Shown here: one piece after another, positions 23,526-64,000 of the stretch | How positions within the stretch are numbered: the first letter of the stretch is position 1 | How the letters are laid out: each line of letters opens with the position of its first letter | NCBI GenBank assembly: GCA_036365145.1 | Contig: JAEOAD010000015.1 | Location: 40,121,001-40,185,000, forward strand | Length of the DNA: 64,000 nt | Source: Orientallactaga sibirica | Taxonomy: Eukaryota > Chordata > Mammalia > Rodentia > Dipodidae | Direction of reading: 5' to 3' | Notes under the pieces: generated by a model | Database searches by the model: none | What the model was told of the DNA's origin: nothing | The model's input: only the letters and a program-made list of their open reading frames with translations | Translations under genes and position numbers: made by a program

Positions 23526-23730
23526 GCTGGAGAATGGCTTAGCAGTTTAAGGCGCTTGCCTGTGAAGCCTGAGAACCCAGGTTCGATTCCCCAGTACCCA
23601 CGTAGGCCAGATGCAAAAGGTAGAGCCTGCATCTGGAGGCCTTGGCGCACACATTCATTCATTCTCCCTCCCTCTCTCTCCCTTCCTCTCCCTCTCCCTC
23701 TTCAAGTAAATAAATAAATAAATAAACTAT
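23526..23730 (+). mobile_element. B2-like SINE
   Basis: Shortened middle; tail (AAATA)n. Confidence 0.85.
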
Positions 23731-23901
23731 TAAAAAAAGAAGTTGAAATTAAAATCTGTCTGTTCCATACTGGGCTTGCAGTGCTGATGAGAAAATAAGT
23801 GGAACGGGGCTGACACTTGACTGCACATCAAAGGGACAGTGGTCTAGTGCCCCTTCCAGAGCCCCCAAAGATGAATGACCTCCCCTCCCCTCTCCCTCTC
23901 C

Positions 23902-24001
<100 letters not shown>

Positions 24002-24132
24002 GGTTTTTCAAGGTAGTGTTTCACTCTAGCCCAGGATGACCTAGAATTAGTCTCAGGGTGGCCTCATGGCAATCCTCCTACCTCTACCTCCCAAGTATTG
24101 GGATTAAAGGCATGCACCACCATGCGTAGCTT
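24002..24132 (-). mobile_element. B1-like SINE
   Basis: TTTTTCAAGGTAGTGTTTCAC to CACCACCATGCG, with a deletion around 'tgaattc'. Confidence 0.85.
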
Positions 24133-25799
24133 GACCCTGAATTTTATTTCTGTAGAATTTTTCCCAATGTTCATAGAAAGCTTGTTTTTTTTTTTTCCTT
24201 TAAATTTATCCTGGTGAGAATGGCTTCTAGTGGGTTCTAATATTTCAGCTTAATGCTTTGAGCTCATAGGGCATTATTGTCCCCAGCTATAACGTGTACT
24301 TGAAGTTGTTGAATGCAGTAACATTTTGAGATCCTCTGTAAATTCTTTGCCCATGCATTTATTTGTCCTCTTCTAAAGTGTAATTGAAGATCTGTTCTTA
24401 TCAGACCTCCAAAGTGGAAGAAGGATGCATCTAAGTTGTGCTCTCAGACACTTGGCTGCTTAACCATGCTTTCTGGATCATGGTGTCGAAAGTGCCGTTC
24501 TCTGTGCTTCCTGCTAACGGTTGCTGTGTGTTTGCCTCTGAGAATAGCATACAGGCAGGCATCAGCACCAGTCTTCCAGCAGACTTGGCTGTTTGTCAGA
24601 TCATGTTCAAGATCTCTAGAGAAAAGAGTGGGCCTTTCCCTTCGGTGGGTAAGCACCAGATTCCATTTTAAAATTTCTTAGGGGAAAAAAAAAATCTTAG
24701 AATCTGTGTTTATTGAAGGTTGATGTAAAAGTCCCTCACATCGTCTACCCCATCAACGCTCAAGTTCCTGTATTTTAGAAGGATGTAGAGGTTTAATCAC
24801 CCTAGTGGGGATTTAGACCTAGAGACTTCAGAGAAATCTTATTATTTCTAACTGCAGGCAAAGAGTATTAAGGCTCCACTCTGGATCAGGGGCATGACAT
24901 GTTCTATAAGTAATTTATCTTTTAACAGGGAAGGCCCCTACTGGAGTGTCCTAGAAACAGAACTGCGATTGGACTCTGGCTTATTGTTCCTCCTTTTCTC
25001 TTTCCCTCTCTGTCTCCTGCTCTTCTTTCTGTCCTGACCCTTTCCTTCCCAGTCTGTCCTGCGTCTGTGTCTGCCAACATGGGAGTCAGGTGCCTGCCAC
25101 AGAAAGAGAATGATGTTTTTCAGTAAGTGACCTCATCTAGCAGTCCTGTGTAGACCTGTCAGCTGTAGTCTCCCTGTGGCTCTCCAAGGAGAGAGCCAGG
25201 GAGAGGAAGATGCTATGGGCTGCAGTGGCACTCATTCTATACTCCTGGACATGAAGGAATTGGGGGCTGTTCTCTGCCCCAGCCCAGCCTTCATGTTGCC
25301 TTCACAGGGTGGGTGGGAGGGAGCCAGACTTAGGGAAGGCTTTTCACAACCTTCTGCATCTCCATGAGCTTCTGACTTCATCAGTGGCCTTACTCCTCCT
25401 GTCCCATTTCTTGCCTAGCTCTTAGGGTCTTGCCTTTCTGATGCAGAGGTTGGAGGCTACAAATGGGCTCTGCTTGTTGATTCCTTGTTCTGCTTGGGGA
25501 CTGTGGTTTGACTGGTTGCAGATCTACATCTGTTTGCTAATGAGCTTGGCAGAAACAGGCTTCTGCTCTCCTCTTCTAATCTAGCTTGCCTGTCTGAGTT
25601 CCTTTCCACAGTTAATGATCTCCTATAATGGTTTTGCCTTTAGTTTTGCCTCCTGGGTCAAAACAAATCAATAGTTGTTCACAGATATTTAAAAACCATC
25701 AGTGTAAAGCTCCCAGGTCTCTTGTTTTTGTCCTTATGGGTAAACTTACTGCCTTTTCAGTACAGTGCTATTTCCCTTGTGTTCCCTCTTGTCTTCCAG
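24133..25799. other. Intron before first coding exon, unique
   Basis: About 1.7 kb without recognised SINEs. Two overlapping ORFs near 24436-24681 have no recognisable family. Confidence 0.35.
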
Positions 25800-25801
25800 A
25801 G

Positions 25802-56625
<30,824 letters not shown>

Positions 56626-57476
56626 AGTGCTGAAGTCATACCTTGTTAGACCCAGGTCTGACCAGGCTTTGCCTCCTGGAGACCTGTGAGGCCAAAGGCC
56701 TTGGAGCAGACAGGGGCCTGCTCTGGGGGATCTGGGCAGGCTTTTTCCATCCACAAAGGCCCCAGGGTTCCACCCATCCCCCATTTCCCCTGGGTCCTTG
56801 GAGGAAAAAGCTTTTTCCAAAGGGGTTGTCTTTGAAAAGGAAAGCAATCACTTGTCACTTTGCATAATCGCCTGCAGCAGGGACATCTCTTCAGTGGACT
56901 CCACCTGCTCACTGTATGCAGATCCCAGATCCAGCCCGCTCTGGCAGGGGCTGCTGGAGCTGCAGGCCTCAGGGAGCCCGCTTCAAGGAGCTGACAGAGG
57001 CTGCCCAGACACACGTGCCTCTTCCCTCTCTGCACTGTCACCTTCCTCTAGCAGTCCTTCCACCTTCCTCTGTCCTCTGGATGTCCTCTCAGCCTGTCTT
57101 CTCCCTGGATGAGCTAAACCATCCCTTCAATTCAGGAAGGGCAGGCCGGATCAGTCTTCCAGTTTGTACCACAGAGAAGCACATAATCTTTCTTTGCTGT
57201 GACCGAAATGTGTTTCTCATTTATCATCCTCTTCCTTGTTTGGGATTGCTGCTAAAGTCAGTATTTCATTTCTTAAAAACATGTTTGCTGAAAAAAAAAA
57301 AAAGGTTTTTTTTTTAACCCTGCACTTCCAGCAAACATTGAACTTCAAACTTCCAGTGCCAGCCGTGGACTTTCCTGCGAAGGAAGTCAGTGCTCTTGGG
57401 TTTTAATCAGCTGTCCCCCACAATCCTGACTGTTTTTAAGCTCTTACTGTGATAAACACCTTAGGGACTATTAGTA

Positions 57477-57477
<1 letters not shown>

Positions 57478-57526
<49 letters not shown>

Positions 57527-57531
57527 AGCAG
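57478..57531 (+). repeat. (CTG)16 followed by (CAG)2 in MKNK1 3' UTR
   Basis: Sixteen uninterrupted CTG units (57478-57525) run directly into CAGCAG. In the transcript this is a CUG tract able to fold into a hairpin. On the opposite strand it reads as a CAG tract; the apparent poly-alanine ORF there is an artefact of the repeat. Confidence 0.97.
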
Positions 57532-57760
57532 CCTTTCCCAAGGTCTTACCTACAGGCAGCACACACCCAAGGCAGTCAAGACAGACTACTATGTCTCGGG
57601 TGAAGCCCTGGTCTGAGGGATGCTGTACCCTCTGCCCCAAACATGAAGGTGCAGCCATTGTCTGATAAGCTTTAAGTTACACAAAGAAAACAGACATATG
57701 AAGCATGTTAGACGACACAATCACGCTCGCCAACATGCTCTTGTACATTGTGCTTGTTTT

Positions 57761-57766
57761 AATAAA
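57761..57766 (+). other. MKNK1: MKNK1 polyadenylation signal AATAAA
   Basis: A canonical AATAAA preceded by TTGTTTT and followed about 15-20 nt later by a GT-rich element (AGTTGTGTCC) that fits a downstream cleavage-factor site. It is the only canonical signal in sense after the stop codon within about 1.2 kb. Confidence 0.85.
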
Positions 57767-57789
57767 TTATTTTTAATTTTAGTTGTGTC

Positions 57790-58784
57790 CTACCTGATGA
57801 TTCTTTTTTCACCTACAAACCTGGGAAGAGGCAGACCTGGGGATGGGCTGAGCCCAGTGAGGTGGGGAGAGCCCTTGTCAGAATCCCCAAATACATCACC
57901 ACATTTGATCCACAAAGCATAGATATTGCTCTTGTGTTTTTAGATAGGATATAAAAAACATTTATCATCACTTCTGTAATAAACAACTCATGGTATGGCA
58001 TATGCCATCACACAGCTTGGAAATAGGCTTTGTAGATGATCACGTACCCACCCCATGCAAGAACAAAGTTCCCCTGGGTCTAAAGCATTACTAAGCCTTT
58101 ATTGAAGACCTGTTGTCCTGCTACAGTTGGCAGTAAAGAGAAATGGTGCCTTCTACCCGCAGCCTCAGTGTAATAATCCTGAACCAGACTGAAAAGAGCT
58201 GTGGGGGAAGGACCTCTTTAACTAACCAAGCAGGCACAAGAGGGAAGTCTGAGTAGGATTAGGGTTCAGATCATGTACCAGGCTACCAGCTGTGTCACAG
58301 CACGAATGTCTATACATGGGCGGTAGTATAGTTGATGTCTTACCTTTGCAATAACATCCTCACATCCCTTCATCCACCTGAAGTGAGGTCAGCAGACGTA
58401 CAGAATCACCCCAAAGCTCCCAGCCCCGGTGTTAGGTCATAGCCGCTGTTCCTTTGAGAGGATAGATGTTTGTCCCATGGAGATAAAGTAAGCAGCCCTG
58501 GTGCAGTGAGAGAAAGCTGGCAGCCTGGGCAGGGCATCAGGACCAAGTAATGCTCGGATTTGTGACTGTACCCCATCCTGTGCCTTCTCCCAGCTCCTGA
58601 CACGAGTGACCCCAGCCACATCCACCCTGTAGCAGAGCCTTATCTCTAGTTAGAGCACCCTGCTCTTGAAAGGTTACAAAAGTACTTTGACTTACTGGAT
58701 CTTATAACTGACTGTAGCTTACAGGGGTTTTGTGTGTAAACCAATGTGAAGTGGTCAGAGATACAGCAAAAAGACAAAGGCGCG
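57790..58784. other. Downstream intergenic DNA
   Basis: No gene recognised. KNCN follows MKNK1 in human, but no kinocilin-like exon is visible here. Confidence 0.4.
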
Positions 58785-58853
58785 CCCAGTCTCTCTGTCC
58801 CTCTCTGTCTCAAATAAATAAAAATAAATCTTAAAAAAAAAAAAAAAAAAAAA
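58785..58853 (+). mobile_element. B2-like SINE 3'-tail fragment
   Basis: GGCGCGCCCAGTCTCTCTG to AATAAATAAAAATAAATC and A run. Confidence 0.65.
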
Positions 58854-58876
58854 GACAAGGCGGTCATGCTCAAAAC

Positions 58877-58995
58877 TCAGTGTGTGGTGGTGCATGCCTT
58901 TTATCCCAGCACTCAGGAGGCATAGGTAGGCGGATCACCTGAGACTACATAGTGAATTCCAGGTTAGCCTGGGCTAGAGCAAGACCCTCAACTAA
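58877..58995 (+). mobile_element. B1-like SINE with internal deletion
   Basis: GTGTGGTGGTGCATGCCTTTT to AGCAAGACCCTCAAC. Confidence 0.85.
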
Positions 58996-59006
58996 AGGGG
59001 AGGTGA

Positions 59007-59200
59007 TGGCTGAAGAGATAGCTTAGCATTTAAGGCGCTTGCTTGCAAAGCCTTAGGACCCAGGTTCGATACCCCAGAACCCATGTAAGCTAGATGGCAC
59101 AAAGTGGTGCATGTGTCTAGAGTGCGTTTGCAATGGCTAGAGGCCCTGGCATGCCTATTGTCTTTATCTGTCTCTCTCAAATAAATAAAATGTTTTTTAA
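59007..59200 (+). mobile_element. B2-like SINE
   Basis: GGCTGAAGAGATAGCTTAGC head, CAAATAAATAAAATG tail. Confidence 0.88.
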
Positions 59201-59439
59201 AGAAGAGTTGTAGTCTGTAACTCTAGGTAAGACTTTCTGCAAGGTGGATGTGACTTGCGTTACTAACGTTAGGGAGAGAAGGCATACAATAGGTTAACAA
59301 GTCACAAATCAGACTATTGCATGGTCTTGCTGTCTTGCCCAAGCTGGCAGCTTTCTCTCTCACTGTATCTAGAGTCAGAAGGAACTGCAGGGGAGGCATG
59401 GCTACTTTGTCTCCATAGGACTAACATCTGTCTTTTAAA

Positions 59440-59605
59440 AAATATATATGTATTTATTTGCCAGGGTCTCTTGCTGCTACAAACGAATTCCAGATGAATG
59501 CACCACTTTGTGCATCTGGCTTTATGTGGGTATTGGGAAATCAAACCTGAGCCCACAGGCTTTGCAAGCAAGCTCCTTTTAACTGCCGAGCCATCTCGCC
59601 AGCCT
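59440..59605 (-). mobile_element. B2-like SINE, shortened tail
   Basis: TATTTATTTGCCAGGGTCTC (purine tract missing) to CCATCTCGCCAGCC. Confidence 0.8.
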
Positions 59606-60069
59606 TCCTAACATCTGTCTTCTTACAGGAACAGTGTCTATGACCTAGTACCCCGGACAGCCAGAACCAGATGAGTTCTGTTCTTGTTCAGTCCTTGAGA
59701 TTGACTCAACAGAAATGTGACTTTAGGGACTCCCTGGATGCTCCACCTGACCCCGTCCTGTCCTGTTGCAGTCCCTGACCCCATGCTGTCATGCCTCTGT
59801 GCCTTTGCTGAGCTCTGCCCCTCAGCCACCTCCCCATGCTGACCCACATGGCAAGGCCTGTCTCCCCTGAACAGCTGTACTTAAACACTACTGTGCCTAC
59901 TTTGGTTCTGCTGCATTGTGTGCTTGTTAAGTAGCAATTGTACTCTAGGGAGTTTATGAGCACATAGTTCTTACAGCAGGCCTATGAGGGAGGTATGATT
60001 ACTTTATCCCACTGATCGTGAAAGTCAGGTTTGTTTGTCTGTTTAATTGTTTTTTAAAAGAAAGGAAAC

Positions 60070-60190
60070 ATGGGTATGGTGGTGCATGCTTTTAATCTCA
60101 GCACTCAGTGAGGCAGAGGTAAGAGGATCACCTTGAGTTCAAGGACCTTGAGATTACATAGTGAATTAGCAAGACCCTATCTCAAAAAAT
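60070..60190 (+). mobile_element. B1-like SINE, decayed
   Basis: GGGTATGGTGGTGCATGCTT to GACCCTATCTCAAAA. Confidence 0.8.
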
Positions 60191-60279
60191 ATATTTTTTA
60201 AAGGAAACATAGTAGGCCCAGGGCTGTACATTTAGAAATGAAGGGTGGACCTGGAATTCCTTCCAGAGCAACTTAGGAC

Positions 60280-60416
60280 CCACATCCTTGCTGCCTCAGT
60301 TCAAGTCCCAGCTCAACCACTTACTAGCTTTGGCAAATTACTTAGTCTCTAAGTCTCAAGTTTCATCAGCTCGGATGATGTTGCTTAGCTCACTTTGCTG
60401 TAAAAGTTACAGAGTA
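60280..60416 (+). mobile_element. MIR relic
   Basis: CAGCTCAACCACTTACTAGC, CAAATTACTTAGTCTCTAAG. Confidence 0.65.
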
Positions 60417-60696
60417 GGGCTGGAGAGATGGCTTAGTGGCTAAGGCGCCTGCCTGCTAAGCCTAAGAACGCTGGTTCCAATGTCCAGCGGTTCCAATCTC
60501 CAGGTCCCACGTTTAGCCAGATGCAAAGTGTTGCAAGGGCGCAATGCCACACTTGACCACAAGGGGCGCACGCATCTGGATTTCATTCACAGCAGCTGAG
60601 AGACTGCTGGCGCGCCCATCTCTGTCTCCCTCTCCCTCTCTGTTTATCTCTGTCTCTCTCTCCAAGAATAAAATAAATATAAAAAAAAATTTTTTT
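60417..60696 (+). mobile_element. B2-like SINE, CTCF-type, with target-site duplication
   Basis: Flanked by AAAGTTACAGAGTA (60403-60416 and 60697-60710). A 'GGTTCCAAT..CCAG' piece is repeated in tandem near 60472-60501. CTCF-like core CCACAAGGGGCGCA at 60557-60570 has one G less than the other copies. Confidence 0.9.
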
Positions 60697-60710
60697 AAAG
60701 TTACAGAGTA

Positions 60711-62093
60711 AGGGGTTGACTGCCTTTCCAGGTGCACGCAGTAGGTGTTCCATCAACTGGCTAGTAAGTTTCAGTTCCACCTGTGGCTGTCTTCCAAAAA
60801 AGAAGTAAGGCTTAGTTGTGGGGATGGAAATGAGATTTCCCTCTCCTTTCGCAGGGTTCCCTCTGTGTGGTATGGAGATCAATCCAGGGCTGTGAGATGA
60901 GCCAGGCCTCTGGTCTCAGATCCTTCTGAAAGGCTGCTCTGCCCACCACCCTGTGCCGGGGTCCTTGTTCCAGGAGGGCAGATATGGTGCCAGGAAAGAG
61001 CCTGCTATTGAAGCTAGGGAGTCCTAGGTTCTAGTTCTTCCTCGAGCACTATTCACTGGGTACCTAGGAAGTCATGGCATTGCTAGGCAGAGGCAGATAT
61101 GCAGATGCACTGAGGCTATAGGATGGTGGTTCCCTGTCCAGGCATGGACAGCCATGTGGGGACAGCCAGTCCCCACATCTAGGGCCTTTGTCTCATTCCT
61201 CAAATCCATCTAGTGGGTTGTGGTCAGCCCCAGTTCTGGTTCAGTCAAACCCTGAAGACACGTGAGTGTTTCATTTCATGGGGATGATCAAGTCTTCATG
61301 CCTCCATGGGTCTACCTGTCTGCGCTGTGGGCATCCCCTCTCCTTGGCCCACTGAGCTTCACCAGAGCCAGTTCCACAATCAACATTTACTGGTCTCATG
61401 CCAACTGTTCCAGCTGCTTTAGGTCTGGAGGGGGCCTAGGAGCAAGGTCTCCCCCACCCAAGGCTGACATTCTTGTTGCCATGGTAGCAGTTGCCTTGGA
61501 AGCTGCTTCCCTGACTTTAGCTTCTGAATCGTCCAAGAAAACTGCCCGTCCCCCGAGGGACCAGTGAATTAATCACACTCTGTTCCAGGGTTTTCACCCC
61601 TCAGGGAAAATAAACAGAACCAAGCTGGGGTCTGTTCGCCCACGCTTCCTCCCTACTCCCATGCTGTACTTGGACTTGGTGCTTCTGAGAAGGAAAGAGC
61701 ATAGGCAGACACCCCTTAGCCCTTGCGTCACTAGGAGACAGAGGAGAGATGTGGTGGTGGGACCTAACATGACCCAGGCTCCCATGAGGAACACTTGGTC
61801 TCAGTACTTGGTGCTTAGGATCCATCCTGGTACTTCCCACAGGCAGGACATCCTTGAAGTCACCTATATCTGCAGGCACATCACTCAGGGACCAACAAGT
61901 GTTTTTTTCTTGAGGGGTTTCATAGGCTACGCTGAGGAAAGAATAGGGGAGCCTCCCCCACTACCTTGTAATTGTGGGGGCATGCACCCTAATAGGTTCA
62001 GGAGCCTTTAATCACACCTGCCAGTGGAAAGAAAGATGCATTCCATCACTTATTCTTTTAAGCCCAGACAGTGTCTCCCTCTGATGGTGGGGA
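60711..62093. other. Intergenic, unique, GC-moderate
   Basis: ORFs up to 116 codons on both strands lack motifs; no gene recognised. Confidence 0.35.
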
Positions 62094-62345
62094 GGGTGTT
62101 CTGGTTTGTATATGGTTTGGGTGTGTCCCTCAAGGTTTGAGTGTTGGAACCTTGATCCTCAGAGGTAGTGGGATCTGGAAGAGGTGGGGACTAGTGAGTG
62201 AGAATTGGGTCACTGGAAGTGGTGTCCTGGGGAGGGATCAATGCTGGTTTCCTAGATGAGTTCTGTGAGAGTGGGGTGTTAGGGAAATAAATAAACAAGA
62301 ACAATTCTCTCCATTCTAGCAACTTGTTTCACTATGTGATCTTGT
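62094..62345 (+). mobile_element. Possible MaLR-type LTR relic
   Basis: GTATATGGTTTGGGTGTGTCC, GAACCTTGATCCTCAGAGG and GAGTGAGAATTGGGTCACTGG resemble MST/MLT1-type solo LTRs. It is heavily decayed and has no internal genes. Confidence 0.5.
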
Positions 62346-62524
62346 TCTCATAGGTGCTCCCTCTCTTGTAAATGCCATCTACCGTGATGCGTGCCCTATG
62401 TAAGGCAGAATCCAATGGCAGGGGCTACTTTCAACCTCCAAAACTTAGCTAAATAAGCTTCATCTCGTTATAAAGTACCCTAGCCTTGGGGGTGGGTGGC
62501 ATTTTGTTAAAGCAACACTTCAAC

Positions 62525-62750
62525 TATGAAAACATATCTGGGCATGTAGCTCAGTTAGTAGAATACTGGCCTAGTGTGCATGACCCCTTGGGTTCAGTTC
62601 CCAGTACCACATAAACTGGACCTGGTGATGTGTTCCCATAATCCCAGGACTCAATAGAGGCAGGAGGATCAGGAGTTCAGGATCATCTTTGGCCACATAA
62701 GGAGTTAAAGACTAGTCTAGGTTACATAAACCTGTCTCTTGCCAGTCATG
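62525..62750 (+). mobile_element. B4-like (ID plus B1) SINE
   Basis: ID head GGGCATGTAGCTCAGTTAG, then old B1 part to CATAAACCTGTCTC. Confidence 0.75.
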
Positions 62751-62751
62751 G

Positions 62752-62893
62752 TAGCACACGCCTTTAATCCCAGCACTCGGAGGCAGAGGTAGGAGGATCA
62801 CTGTGAGTTCGAGGCCACCTTGAGACTACATAGTTAGTTCCAGGTCAGCCTGGGCCAGAGTGAGACCCTACCTAAAAAAAAAAAAAAAAAAAA
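62752..62893 (+). mobile_element. B1-like SINE
   Basis: GCCAGTCATGGTAGCACACG to CCTACCTAAAAAA; sits at the A-rich end of the B4-like element. A purine tract (GGAA)n follows at 62904-62940. Confidence 0.9.
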
Positions 62894-62940
62894 TGTCTCA
62901 AAGAGGAAAAAAGGAAGGGAAGGAAGGAAGAAAAGAAGAG

Positions 62941-63844
62941 TGAGGGAGGATGAGAAAAGTAAAGACAACATGGAAATTCAGGACATGGAGAAGACTTCCT
63001 AGCTGAGTAGGAACTTGTGTACACAGATTCTATCAAGGGCTCCAAGGCAATTTTTCTGTCTTCCCACATCTCTGTTTTCCTATCTGTCCCATGACAGAGC
63101 TGTGATGGCTTTGTGGTTCTGTAATCATGTAACTGATAAGGCTTCATGTGTTTCTCTTCTATATTCCTCCCTTGACTTTTCCTATTGTCCTGAGGGATTT
63201 ACAATGTCAAAGAAAACCTCTACATTTGGAGATCAAAGTGTACTAGAATTTCAGACTTGCAGTACACAGGCATCCCAGCCTCTGGCCTGTGCACCCCAGC
63301 CCCACTCATGAGATGAGGTACAGTGGCTGGCCCAGGTGCCCAGTGCGCTTGGGAAACATGACCCCAGGAGCTATGTCTTGCTAATGGTGTGGGAGAGCTG
63401 CTGTTGACGTTAGGCCTTGAGAGAAGCCAGTGCAGGCTCTCCTTAACCCTGAGTGATATTAACAAGGAAGAGTGGGAGGCAGGGCATTGCAAATGGACAT
63501 CAGATTCCCCAAGCGCCATCTCTCAGAAACACGATTTCATAGCCACTTCCTGTGACAGCTCCTTCTAAGACTAGTTATGGAAGCTCAATTACAAGTGACA
63601 AGTACATGGACTATACACTCGTGCCTGATTAGTGGGTCACTATGCCTGTGGAAAGCTCTGAGGACTTCCTCTTGTGGGGCTTGATGGCTCACCCATGCTC
63701 TGTGGTCCTCTCCTCTCTTCATTCCCAGCAGTGCCTTCTCACAGGTGAAACTCCCCTCAGGTAACCCTGAGGCCTTCTTTGCCTCCCCCACTCCCACCAC
63801 TGCTCTACACTGAGGGAAGACCATTGTGAGAGATGGAAGGTCTG
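62941..63844. other. Intergenic, no gene seen
   Basis: Short ORFs only; no splice-supported exon recognised. Confidence 0.35.
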
Positions 63845-64000
63845 GGCCAGGCGTGGTGGTGCACACCTTTAATCCTAGCACTCAGGAGGCAGAGGTAGGA
63901 GGATTGCTGTGAGTTTGAGGCCAGCCTGAGACTACATAGTGAATTCCATGTCAGCCTGTACTATGGCAAGACCTTACCCCAAGAAACTTGAAAGAGAGAG
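63845..64000 (+). mobile_element. B1-like SINE reaching window end
   Basis: GGCCAGGCGTGGTGGTGCAC to CTTACCCCAAGAAAC. Confidence 0.9.

Larger units (their letters stand above)
56626..57785 (+). other. MKNK1: MKNK1 3' UTR
   Basis: About 1.16 kb runs from the stop codon to the inferred cleavage site. It is free of recognisable SINEs, unlike the introns. It contains an A-run/T-run pair near 57291-57316 and a 16-unit CTG repeat at 57478-57525. The 3' boundary is inferred from the AATAAA at 57761 and the T/GT-rich sequence after it. Confidence 0.85.

Noticed and set aside
57461..57658. Minus-strand ORF with a poly-alanine run
   Set aside because: The alanines are the reverse reading of the CTG repeat in the 3' UTR; the rest has no family resemblance.
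62525..62610. tRNA-like sequence (GTAGCTCAGTTAG...GGTTCAGTTCCC)
   Set aside because: It is the ID-type head of a B4-like SINE that runs into a B1 part, not a tRNA gene; the acceptor stem does not close.
57790..64000. Search for KNCN exons downstream
   Set aside because: No kinocilin-like transmembrane exon is visible; the gene may lie beyond the window or be absent.

Overview
This is mammalian, and specifically rodent, nuclear DNA. It is dense in two rodent SINE classes: 7SL-derived B1-like elements, and tRNA-derived B2-like elements that open with a 'ggctggagagatggctta' head and end in a pyrimidine-rich stretch plus AATAAA-type tail. Older ID, B3/B4-like, MIR, MER5 and MaLR relics are also present. 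The B2-like body differs from mouse and rat B2 after its tRNA-like head. From memory it resembles jerboa-type (Dipodoidea) elements; that species guess is inference only.

The window holds essentially one gene, on the plus strand: MKNK1 (MNK1, MAP-kinase-interacting serine/threonine kinase 1, the eIF4E Ser209 kinase). A CpG-rich promoter and first non-coding exon lie near 4.75-5.0 kb. A second 5'-UTR exon is at 15753-15917. Eleven coding exons run from the ATG at 25802 to the TGA at 56625. The 3' UTR ends near 57.78 kb after an AATAAA. Joining the coding exons gives 1242 nt, a 413-residue kinase with every family landmark: Gly-rich loop, catalytic Lys66, HRDLKPEN, the MNK-specific DFD in place of DFG, activation-loop Thr197/Thr202, the four-Cys zinc motif, a C-terminal export-like helix and the LARRRAL MAPK-docking motif. 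All introns are GT-AG.

The most striking structure is a direct tandem duplication of about 3.46 kb (32184-35656 and 35657-39105). It contains one complete 74-nt coding exon (residues 93-118, through the kinase hinge). Using both copies would shift the frame. The two copies differ mostly by one-base homopolymer indels rather than substitutions, so an assembly artefact must be weighed against a very recent real duplication.

Other points of interest are: a B2-like subfamily carrying near-consensus CTCF sites; a tailless 5' half of tRNA-Ile(UAU) sitting in a triple target-site duplication; a B1 element with about 360 bp of apparent 3' transduction; a 16-unit CTG repeat in the MKNK1 3' UTR; a possible 9-codon uORF in frame with the kinase ORF; and a degraded cathepsin-like relic in intron 1.

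Upstream (1-4.7 kb) and downstream (57.8-64 kb) flanks are intergenic and repeat-rich. I see no exons of the human syntenic neighbours (MOB3C upstream, KNCN downstream).
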